This document shows, in pieces, positions 11,061-20,563 of a DNA stretch of 48,346 nt. The position numbers and the translations under genes are program-made. Numbering within the stretch: the stretch's first letter is position 1; each line of letters opens with the position of its first letter. Source of the stretch: Brachionus koreanus (lineage: Eukaryota > Rotifera > Eurotatoria > Ploima > Brachionidae); contig PJRA01000216.1 in the NCBI GenBank assembly GCA_016987375.1, forward strand, positions 997,079-1,045,424, given 5' to 3'. The notes under the pieces were generated by a model. It made no database searches. It saw nothing but the letters and a program-made list of their open reading frames with translations, and had not been told where the DNA came from.

Positions 11061-11640
11061 GAAACTTTTCTTTAATTTTAAATAAAATCGACTGACTCGT
11101 GGTCGAGCCACCGGTCAGCCAACATTTTTGATATTTCAATGGAATCAATACATATTTGGTCTACAAATTTAATCTTAGAAAAATGAAAACCTGTTTAATC
11201 TCATGAGTAAAAAAATGACTATTTAATTATTCCGCCCGCAACAAGTATTTTTCAAGATTGGTACAATAAGTCACTAAAAAAAATTTTCAAGTCAGTGCAA
11301 GATTTTGATCTAAAATAAATTATAAATAAAATAAAATTTGTTCCTTTGAAAATGCTAATTAATATCTTTAGAATTTTAAAGACTTGTAAAATAACAAGAA
11401 ATTGACTATAATTTCTTTTAAAGCAAAATTGGTTTTGATGATACCCATTAGCCTCATTTTTGGCATGCATCCTGGGATACAAAATGAAAAAAAAAATGCT
11501 CAAATGAAAAGGAATACAAAATGAACACCAAGTTATGAAAAAATAAAATTTTTTTTTGAAAAAATTACAATTCATTAATCAAAACAAATAAAATAATCAA
11601 GTTTAAATGTACGACTCTTGCGCATTGCTTTGTAGATTCA
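11061..11640. other. Spacer between transposon remnants
   Basis: AT-rich sequence with no recognisable gene. The open frame on the minus strand at 11252-11575 is low-complexity and Phe-rich and is not convincing as a protein. Confidence 0.35.
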
Positions 11641-11959
11641 GAAACCGCACGAACAATCATTTTCTTTTTATCTTAAATTTCTCTTGGATTCATCACTTTT
11701 TAAATCAAAAAGCTCTTTGGATTTTTGTTAGTTAAATTTTAATTTTATCAATTAAAATATTTTTATTGCCATTAAAGGATTTCGAATCTTCGCTTAAACT
11801 CTTTGTTCCATATATTTCTGTGTTCTCGGTCTGCTCTGGTTCAATCTTTTTTTAATAAATTTTAACTTCGCTCTCACAGGAAACCGTTGCTTTTGCCCTA
11901 CAATAATTCGGACAAAATATAGTGTCAAATGGAATACATGGTTAGAATAAATCCTACAA

Positions 11960-12155
11960 GTACAAGTTGGCCTCAAAAGTAGAGTTGGTTGAGAAAAGAC
12001 TCATTGAAACACTTTTAGCAATCATTATAAAAAAGTTTGCCGAAGGATTCAAAATTATTTCAGATGAATGGCAGTCGTATAGTTGCTTTGAAAAAAGTGA
12101 TTTTGATCATTTCACTGTAAATCATAAATTTAATTTAAAAAGCAAAAGTTAGCTA
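11960..12155 (+). mobile_element. Merlin-type (IS1595/ISXO2-like) transposase fragment
   Basis: The open frame 11967-12152 carries VEKRLIETLLAIIIKKFAEG, then FKIISDEWQSYSCF, then FDHFTVNHKFNL. This matches the central part of ISXO2-like DDE transposases: VxKRxxxTLxPIIxxxxxxG, IISDxWxxYxxL, and HxTVNHxxNF. The aspartate in SDEW is a catalytic residue of the family. About 60 aa survive; the N-terminal half and the last catalytic residue are not seen. Merlin is the eukaryotic branch of IS1595 and occurs in many invertebrates. Confidence 0.8.
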
Positions 12156-12179
12156 ATCAAGATATGAACCATTATGCTC

Positions 12180-13060
12180 TTTAATATCTAGCCATATATT
12201 AGGGAGTAGTTCAATTTCTCTCTTGTACCATTCAAAGCTTTTAGAAACAAAAAAACTCACGAAATGCTTCTTTATTTGGGTCTTAGTCTAGGTAAAAAAC
12301 AGTCCTCTAATAAAATGAGCTATTGAGCGAAAAAGATGATAAAAATAAAAAAAAACCTTTGGCCTATATGTTTGATGACGAAGAAGTTAGACCCCTTCAA
12401 GCTCTTTTATTTTTACATTTGTTCTTCTAGCTGTATAAGGTCTAACGTTATCTTGAAGAAATCAAATCAAATGACTTTGGAAATACTTTAAAATGGCTGA
12501 AGTCTTAAATTGTAAAAATTGAAAAAACTGTTTTTTTTTTTATCACGGTTTTAAAGAATATTTTATTCTTTAATTTTTTTTAAAAAAAGTCTTGTGAATA
12601 ATTTTGAACTTTACTTATGATTATCAGATACAACTTGGTTATGAGATTTATGCAAAAGTAAAAAAAAATCATTTTAAAGTCCTTTCAAATTCAAAAGACT
12701 TGAATTTTACACTATGATTTTTGAACAACTCTGCACAATATCACCTTTTTATCAAATTTTTCTCTTTTCACGACTGACTGAGCTGGTTGAGATGGATTAA
12801 ACCATTGACTTCTGTTATCATAATTTCGAAATTAGATCCATTTCACATCACAAGTAATCATTAATTTTAAAATATCATTCAGAGGATTTTTAAATAGCTT
12901 CCTACGAATTTCAATAAATAATTCACTTTGGACTTAAAACAGATAGTTGTGCTATAAAATACAAAGCTCTACTGCTAACAATTAGATTGAATGTGACATT
13001 GCTTCAAGAAAAATACCACAGCACGTAGAGCCATGGAAAAATTAAAGAGATGAAAGGGAT
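12180..13060 (-). mobile_element. Decayed mariner-like transposon, copy A
   Basis: Reverse-strand translation around 12430-12460 gives EDNVRPYTARRTN, the mariner catalytic QDNARPHTA region. Further downstream on the same strand comes the region of the FRSxAHFLxG block (12300-12330) and the C-terminal LPxxW segment (12190-12230). Similar DNA occurs at 38430-38620 and 46858-47645 in the same orientation, for example AATGAGCYATTGAGCG. Stops and frameshifts are frequent. The terminal repeats were not pinned down, so the ends are approximate. Confidence 0.75.
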
Positions 13061-13633
13061 TTCTCTTCCCTCTAATTCAGCTCATCTCATTCTAGCCATT
13101 ATGTTCTATGGGTCTAAAGACATAGTGGTACTTATTTTTAGGGTTAGATATTTTCCACTTTTTTTTTATCTAAAAATTAAAAATTAGAATTTTCAATAAC
13201 TATGAAACGTCCAAGTCTAATGACTTTTTGAATCTGCTTAGTTTGTGTGATTTGGATCAAATAAAATGATATTTAATTTAAGAATGACTAATGTTTTTTA
13301 AATATAAATAAAAATGAAATTCAAATTATTTTTTCTAATTAAATATTTTATTATTAAATGAAATTTTTGTTTTTAAAAACATTAATTTGAATTTGTAAAT
13401 TTTTAGCAATTCAATAGAGGATACTTATCTAAGGACAATAAAAAAAGGTGCATATAAATGGAAATAAGAAATTTAAGCTTAATATTTGTTTAATCCGAGG
13501 ATGATTTTTAAGTTTGACAAAATTATTTTAACAAAAACAAGAACAAAAAATTGTCTTTTTCCTTTAAAAGCCTAAATTTTAAAAAATCAAATGATTAAAT
13601 AAATTTTTCTATTTTTTTTTTTAGATAACTAAT
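13061..13633. other. 3' flank of the basigin-like gene
   Basis: AT-rich sequence between the mariner remnant and the basigin-like gene; presumably its 3' UTR and spacer. Nothing else is recognisable. Confidence 0.4.
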
Positions 13634-14523
13634 CTAAGCCTTTGTGGTTCGCTTCTTTAATTCATTGTCTTTTCCCATTCTTTTTAAAATGAAAATTGAA
13701 AAATTTTTAATTTTTATATCTACCAAACAAACTTACAAATTTTGAGCTTGTTCCATCTCTTCCTCATTTTCATTTGGTTTTTTGACACATTTTTTCTCGT
13801 AAATTAAGATAATCATACACAAGATAAATACTTCGGCACAGATAGCCAAAAAAGGCCATAGAGCAGCCAAAGCGTCTTTGACTCTAACACGAATAACCTC
13901 TGTATGAGCTCCATGTGAATTGGACAATTCACAAACAAAGTCACCTTTGTCGTCCTCGGTAGCGGCATTAATAGTCAAAGTGGTTGAATTTTGATCTGAT
14001 TTAATGACATATTTTTCTCCTTCGACAAGTTCAGTGTCATTTTTAAGCCATTTCCATGACAATTCGTCGCCGTACAATGATTTACAGCTAAGTTCAATGT
14101 TTCCACCCTCAGTAACTGTTTGCGATGGCTTTTCAGGTACATAGATGAAAGGACCAATTAATTTTTCTATTCTAGCAACTATTTGATCACCTGATTTGCA
14201 AACATAATCAACTTCTCTCAAGTCTTCGCTTCTAAGGTCACTAAGACTTAATTTATTATCATCTAGTTTAACATTTTTTATATTTTCATCTAGTTTGATT
14301 TCAGTTCCATTTTCATAAACTCGATAATATTCGACATCTTCAAAGTTCGAGCAATCAATAGTCACATTTTGCTTATATTTAAATACAATTTCGATTGTTT
14401 TTATTTGATCGTCATCGCTGCCTTTAGACTAATATAAATAAAAATTAAAAAACATGAAAAGAAACTCTTACGAATTGAATTGATGATGCAAAATAAAAAT
14501 ATTGAATTGATAAAAAAGTTCAT
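13634..14523 (-). CDS. Basigin/neuroplastin-like immunoglobulin membrane protein
   Basis: Three exons: 14472-14523, 13737-14421, 13634-13679, giving 260 aa. Exon 1 encodes a signal peptide (MNFFINSIFLFCIINS). The extracellular part has two Ig-like domains: a divergent first with Cys in TIDCSNF and DYVCKSG, and a second with IELSCKS, WKWLKN and GDFVCELSN. The membrane segment ALWPFLAICAEVFILCMII contains the glutamate that is the hallmark of the basigin/embigin/neuroplastin family, which chaperones monocarboxylate transporters and binds other partners in the membrane. The frame appears to stop at 13733, but GTAAGT at 13736 is a strong donor and a 57-nt intron joins in phase to a basic tail (GKDNELKKRTTKA) like the basigin cytoplasmic end. 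Ordinary length (human basigin-2 is 269 aa). No neighbour is functionally linked. Confidence 0.88.
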
Positions 14524-16110
14524 TTTTTTATTTATTTTTTTTAAATTACCCTATATTGTATTTAATTATATCTAAATTAAAAAAAAACTATGGTTACATT
14601 AAAATATTTTAAATGCATAATTTTTTACTTAAAAGATCGAACTTGGTTTTTGATTTTCAGGATTGATTTAATAGAAAAAAAATGGAATAATTACCTAGCT
14701 AAACCAAATCATTAATTAGATAATGAAAAAATAATTTGAAAGGATTTTTTTTTGAAGAAATCTATGAAAAATAAAATTTATTAGAAAGATATTTCCTAGC
14801 GAATTTAAAATTTTTTCAAAGCAACAACGCTAAAATTATGAGCAAAAAATACTTAAGCTTTAACTTTCTTCAATAGATAATAAAGTGCAAAATCTAAAGA
14901 CTAGATAACAAATACTATATATAAATTATAATTTTTTTCTAGTTCTTATCTACAAAGACCCAAAGGTCTGAAAAGCGTGTTTAAAAATTTTAATTAAATG
15001 ACCTCCCAAATAATTTAAAATGAGTAAAAGATGATTTTTGCAATCGATTAATAAAATTATATATGATAGTAATTTATGATTTTGCTTGAATTATAGGTTT
15101 TTTATTAATAATTCTTTTTTCAAATAAAAAAGAGCTAGAAATAATTTCATAACAAAAAATTATGCTTTATACACTTTAAGATTTTGGAGTCGAGCTAATT
15201 TTATGCGATAAAATAAAAAAATTTTTGTTTAAAAATTCAACTTAAAAATGCTAAATACAAACTTATGATTTGGTTAAAATAAACATATTAAAAAAAATGC
15301 ATATACTTTATAGAAAGGCTTTTTAAATTGACTTAATTTATTTTTGTTTCAATTAGTCTAATCTTTACACACAAATTTCGAAGTTTAAAAAATACTAGAT
15401 TGCTTTGTTTGAAGAATAAACATATTTTGAATGTACTTATCTTTTTTTCTGAATAGATGATGCATTTCCAAATAAGAAAATTAATTATAAATATTTGAAA
15501 AAAACAAATTTAAAACTTTCTTCTCTAAAATTAATTGAATCTAAAATTTAGATATAAAAATTGACGCCAAACTTTTGAATCATTAAATTATCTAAGACAA
15601 CGGATGGGCATCACATGAAAACAATTTTTTCTTAATTAAATTTTTTTTTTTTTGATTAAAGAAAATCATTTATATCTCATGCAAAAAGAAAATTAATCAA
15701 GTTTAAATATTTCATAATGCATAATTAGCTTGATATTTTGAAAAAAATTTTTTATAAGAGGAAAAATAATAGATGATAAAAACGGAGATTTATTATTCTT
15801 TTAACTTGAATTACTGAAATTAAAAATTGAAAAACTAAAATTAATTAAATAACTAAAAATAAAAAAAAAAAACATTGAAGTTGATTTTAAGGAATTTTTG
15901 TAAGAAAATAATGCTCAATCAGATGAATATCAAGGATCTAAAGATGAAGACGACTACGAAAATCTGGTATCATTAGAAAATAATATACATTAATGTTAAA
16001 GATTTGAATTTAAAAAACAATTGGAAAATGAAGAATTTATTGAATCAGAAATCAAATACAAATGATCGCATGAAATAAAAAGCAATTAGAAATAAAATCA
16101 GAAAAAACAT
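14524..16110. other. Long AT-rich spacer
   Basis: About 1.6 kb upstream of the basigin-like gene, dominated by A/T homopolymers. Around 15910-16080 a short acidic, interrupted frame (NAQSDEYQGSKDEDDYENL) may be the relic of an old coding or transposon sequence; I cannot name it. Confidence 0.35.
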
Positions 16111-16440
16111 ATTTAAAAGTTAGTAGTAGTAGTCAGAGTTGTTCAAAAGTCATAAAGTCAAAGTCAAGTAAAGTCACTGACTTGACTTTTAAAAGACTTT
16201 AAAACAACTTTTTTTTGAGTTTTCTACAAGATAAAACTTTTAAAAAAAAGAAAAAAANNNNNNNNNNNNNNNNNNNNNNNNNNNNNNNNNNNNNNNNNNN
16301 NNNNNNNNNNNNNNNNNNNNTTGACATTAAATTTTTAAATTAAAATTTCAACTTAAATAAAAATGTAATTAATACTGACTTTTTTTTGAAAAAAAAATTT
16401 AAAGTTAAAGTCTTTTGACTTGACTTTGAAAAGACTCGGA
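16111..16440. repeat. AAGTC-rich inverted repeat around an assembly gap
   Basis: A short TAG microsatellite is followed by repeated AAGTC/AAAGTC units (16135-16200). After the gap the complementary arrangement returns (16378-16440: AAGTCTTTTGACTTGACTTT). The arms are imperfectly complementary, as expected for a foldback or MITE-like element. Similar AAGTC units occur in the hairpin at 40840-41012. Confidence 0.55.
16258..16320. other. Assembly gap (63 N)
   Basis: A run of undetermined bases inside the inverted repeat above. The true length is unknown. Confidence 0.99.
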
Positions 16441-17274
16441 ATGAATTTTCGACTCATATTATTTGACTTTTTTTCAATGATAATAAAATTATTTAGTAAT
16501 AAAAATTAAATAATTTCATAATATTTTTTATCTAAGATATGATTGAAAAAAAAATTATAAAGAATTATTTCATTTATTCAATTAAAAACAAAGAAAGGAA
16601 ATAACAAAAGGGGTTCAAAAGACCTCTACGACCTTTGTTATAAATTTCTTTATTTAAAAGTAATAGCAAGTTAACTTAAAATTATTAAATCTGGTATTGA
16701 CTGGTATTGCTATTTAAGCTAGTGAAAACTAATTTGATTATGAATTAGTATCAGAGCTATTTAAATAAAAATTCCTGATTATTCACCAAAATATCTACTT
16801 TTACTAATGTTTTTAAACGATGCTGGGTCCATTTCTATCCCGCTATGGATTAGAAGTGAAAAATTTTTGAAGCCAAAATTAAAAATTTTTTTTTACAATT
16901 ATCATTCAGTAAATCAAAGTTTGAGGTTAGCTATCAATTAGTTAAAAATCCCAATAATTTTTAGATTTTCGTTTGAAGATCATACTCTAGGATATCCAGG
17001 CACAAATAATTTATTGAAATACAAATCAATAAATAAAAAATTTTACTTCATGAAAATTTAATAAATTAATGATAATTATTCTGAATCATTGGTCAAGCTA
17101 CTATCAAAAAGTGGATAGATGAAGCTATGATTAAAGATTATTCCTTGTACGATGCACTGGCACATAGACAAAAAAAAACTATTCTTGAGTAAAGTCAAAA
17201 ATACGATATTTATTTGTAACCATTAGATAAATTGGTTGATATAGATAAATACAGTGGTTCTTGTAAAAATGAAA
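16441..17274. other. Spacer with a small coding relic
   Basis: AT-rich. Around 17090-17220 a plus-strand frame reads IKKWIDEAMIKDYSLYDALA and then meets stops; it looks like a decayed transposon or host exon, but I do not recognise the family. Confidence 0.35.
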
Positions 17275-17430
17275 TGTTCCGTTCCTGAAAAAGAAACGAA
17301 ATGGAGACGCATTCCTAAAAAAAGCATTCCTATTCCCATTCCGTTCTAATCATTCCATTCCATACATTCCGTTCCATCCATTCTATCCATTCCATTCCGT
17401 TCCATTCATTCCATTTCATATAATTTCCCC
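17275..17430. repeat. ATTCC/GTTCC short tandem repeat tract
   Basis: Many irregular units of CATTCC, CGTTCC and CATTCCATT over about 150 bp, with a visible pyrimidine bias on the plus strand. It is a degenerate pentanucleotide satellite and sharply different from its AT-rich surroundings. Confidence 0.8.
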
Positions 17431-17957
17431 TTAAAATTATTTAGTGTTTTCAAATTAATTTTTTAAATTTAAAATTTTTGAATAGTTTATTTTGAAAAAT
17501 TTTAATATTTTATAATTAATTATAGTTTTATTTATTGTTTTCTCTCCATCGCCTTTTTCTTTTTTTTTGTAGAATAGCATTCCAATATTCTTTCCAGTTA
17601 TCTATTCCCAGTTTTATACTTTCAGTTTCAAAACGAACTATAAGTGTCAAATTAAAAATGCTAAAAGAATGCTTGTTTTTGGTTGATTGGTCAGCTAATG
17701 ATAGATTAAAGTATGCGTTATTATATATATTCTTATAGATCTCGACTAGTTAAAAAGATTAATAGACAAAAAATTAGTGATATGAATGACTTGAGATGAC
17801 CTTAACATTTTTTAAGCACTTTTTAAGGAGTTTTTTTAATCAATTCTCAAAACAGTCTGATATCAAATAATGAAGACCAAATTTTATATATTCTTGTAGA
17901 TATAATCGAGAGCTTTTTCCTTTTATTAGCAAAACTTTTTCCATTTTTAGCAAAAAT
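17431..17957. other. Spacer, no gene seen
   Basis: AT-rich sequence between the ATTCC tract and the broken minus-strand gene. The open frame at 17535-17738 has no recognisable protein character. Confidence 0.35.
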
Positions 17958-19037
17958 TCAATATAATTTAATAATTTTTACTTTTAAAGACGGCAACTTT
18001 GCTTGTTTTCTTTCTTTCAGTTCTTTAATGGTGCTGTCGTTGTGTTCTGCACCGAAAAGCTTACTTATTTCTTCGTCAAATAGTTTTTCTAGCTTCTCAG
18101 CGATCTTAAAACATAAAACCGTATGATTTTAATATTTTTTAATATTCTACTTTTACTTCAACTTGTTCTTGTGTTCTAATATTCATTAAACCAGATTCAT
18201 AAATTTTTTCAAAGGTGTCCTCTTTGAATCTATGTAATTATCCTCTTCTTCTTCTCTATCTGATTCATCCTCAATCATATTCTCATTTGATTGCTTGCTA
18301 GTTAATGGTTTTTCTGAACTTCTTAATCTTTCAATTTTTGATTTGTTTTCATTTAATATTTTTAATTCCTATTTTAAATTTTAGATCTTAATAAAAATAA
18401 ATATATATAAATAAAGACTTCATAAATTTTCGGTAAGTACTCTTCTAATGGAGATATTTTTAATTAAAATTACAAGATTGTCTTCTATTTTTGTAAGTCT
18501 TTTAGTGAGCTAAAACAAATTACTTTAAGGAAGAATTCAAATGCAAAAAATATATTACTTTAGGAAGTTGAACCTCGAAATTTTTAGCAAATGTTGTTAC
18601 GGTATTTTCAATATTTTCACTTGATTTTCCAGCCTGCCCAAGTACATTTTCTTTAATATTCAAAGAATCGAATGACTTTGAAAAAGTAATTTTGGGTTTA
18701 TCATTTATTTTTTTATTCCGATTAATCGAATTCTGTTCTGTCTTAACTTGTGTAGTGCTATTTTGTGCAATTTGGTCAAGTGCAGGGTCATCAATTTCCT
18801 TGAATATCTCACCTGGCTTTTCATTTAATAAGGAGAGGGATTTAAGTTCGCAAATAAAAATATGATTGCTACGACCAATTTTAATTTTACATTTTAGACA
18901 CTCGTCAATTTCACACTTATTTTTTAATAATTTATTAGTCTTTAAATTTAATTATTTTTATTTACTTCTTTTATATCTTTATACTCAATTATATCTTCTT
19001 TAGGTAGAACCAAGACCCGGAAGAAAAAAACCAATGA
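17958..19037 (-). pseudogene. Unrecognised five-exon gene, frameshifted and lacking a 5' end
   Basis: Exons fit as 18966-19037, 18559-18915, 18441-18509, 18157-18368 and 17958-18104, all in phase 0 with 45-84-nt introns. Exon 2 begins with a Cys-rich segment (CEIDECLKCKIKIG, then FICELK) that could bind zinc; exons 3-5 are charged and coiled-coil-like (LTKRLTKIEDNLVILIK; IAEKLEKLFDEEISKLFG). Exon 4 is 212 nt, one short of a multiple of three: the acidic start (EDESDREEEEDNYID) and the end (KEDTFEKIYESGLMNIRTQ) are in different frames and one missing base near 18225 would reconcile them. No start codon precedes exon 1, and a LINE begins about 160 bp upstream. It is either a young pseudogene or a real gene with an assembly error and missing first exons. 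I do not recognise the family. Confidence 0.6.
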
Positions 19038-19194
19038 CTTGAAATATTTTTAATTTTTATTAATTTTAGATAAAATTTAGAATAATTAGACCATACTTGA
19101 TTTTTACATTAAATTTTAATTTAGCACTTGTCAATAAAAACCAAATAAAATTTTATTCTTTTTTTTCTAACTTACATTTTTTTATTTTTGTTAT

Positions 19195-20159
19195 TTTAGT
19201 TGTAGTTGTAGTATAAAACTGCAGCTTTGATGTTATCTAAGTATATCTCTAAGGAGCTGTAGCAGTCGCTTATTTTTGTTTCGCCATCCAACAATCAAGC
19301 TTCACTTTAAAAACTATTTAGGCTTTTTGCATTTACCATTGAGGTCTTCCGGAAGTTTATTCCATTCATTCACGACTCTATTTGTAAAAAAGTTAAATCT
19401 TAGAAACAGTTCTTCATTCTTTCACGAGTAAGACAATAGCTATTTCTCCTCAACTAGTATCTTCGTCTACCAGGTTTTGTAATAAGACTATAGTTGATTC
19501 CTTTATTAAATTCAATTTATTCATAATTTTTTATCAATTTGAACATCTGGATTAGATCATCTCTTAATCTTCTTGTTCTCAAGTTAGTTAAATTTAGCCT
19601 TAAAAACTTTATTGATAATCCAAGTTACGCATTTTTGGAATCAACTTTGTTGCTCTCTCTCAAGTTCACTTATGTCTTTTTCTGTATAAGGACACCAAGC
19701 GCTGACAGCATATTCCAGGTGTAATCTAACAATACAATAATTTGATAGTCTCACTACAAAGATACTTAAATGCTTTCTTAATTAAGCCCAACATTTTATT
19801 TTCCTTAGCTGTAGCATTTTTGACTTGAGTAGTCCAATTTAATCACTTTGTATGTAAATACCCAAATCTCTTTCAATGTTTGACTTACTCAAGGTTTTTG
19901 AACCAATTTTATAATCAAACTCTGGATTTTTGTTGCCAATATGAACAACTTTGCATTTTTCTATATTCAACTGAGTCAAAAATTGTTTTGACCATTTTAA
20001 CACTTTATCCATATCCGATTGTAGGTTATAAATCGAGTTCAAATTATCAATCGTTGATAAGATCTTCGTGTCAATACTCAACTTGTCGTTTATATCAATA
20101 ATTAAGAAAAGAGGACATAACACTGAACCTTGTTGAACTCCACTTTTAACTCTTATCCA
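19195..20159 (-). mobile_element. 5'-truncated LINE, second copy of the same family
   Basis: On the minus strand the frame 19839-20159 holds part of the RT core: WIRVKSGVQQGSVLCPLFLI is the V-x-S-G-V-P-Q-G-S-V-L-G-P block, then VLKWSKQFLTQLNIEKCKVV and SKSNIERDLGIYI. Further on, interrupted by stops, comes the part shared with the copy at 6390-7040 (MLGLIKKAFKYLCSETIKLL, then EYAVSAWCPYTEKD). It ends in a GTAGTT microsatellite at about 19195-19215. It keeps about 370 bp more of the 5' side than the first copy. The YxDD region is degenerate, so it is inactive. Its 5' end touches a MITE directly. Confidence 0.88.
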
Positions 20160-20351
20160 CACTAGAGGCACCAAACGAGTCATTTGACTCGATTAAAAAA
20201 TTTTTAAATCCTCGTATCTTTTGAATGGATTTTTCAAATAAATGTATCTTTTTTGAATTATGTAGATTTTAAAATTTTCTATTACAGTTTTTTATGAAAT
20301 ATTTTTGAATTAAAAAAAACATGAAAAAATGCTTGGTGCTTCTAGTGTTAA
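20160..20351 (-). mobile_element. piggyBac-like MITE joined to the LINE
   Basis: Both terminal repeats are present: CACTAGAGGCACC at 20160 and its complement ending GGTGCTTCTAGTG at 20347, followed by TTAA (20348-20351). The body matches the copy at 24506-24730 in reverse orientation, including the small palindrome GAGTCATTTGACTC. The LINE-side flank lacks TTAA, so one target-site copy has been lost where it meets the LINE. Confidence 0.85.
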
Positions 20352-20563
20352 TTAAGAGTGATTTAATTCAACAAATAAATAAATAAAACTTTAAATATTT
20401 AGTTAATTTTATTTAGTTCAAAAAATAATTCGATTTTTGAAAAAAAATATTTAAAAATTAATAAAGCTAAAAAATTGCTATTGTTATAAATTTGCTAAAA
20501 TTCGCTTAACTCTAAAAAGAAATTGATTAAAAATTTTCAATATAAAAAATAAGTTAAAATTTT

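Noticed and set aside
9875..11148. Open frames on the minus strand within the retroelement region
   Set aside because: The plus strand of the same DNA carries RT and RNase H motifs in the right order; the minus-strand frames are shadows.
11794..11976. Minus-strand 60-aa frame next to the Merlin fragment
   Set aside because: No recognisable motif and it overlaps the region upstream of the plus-strand transposase piece.
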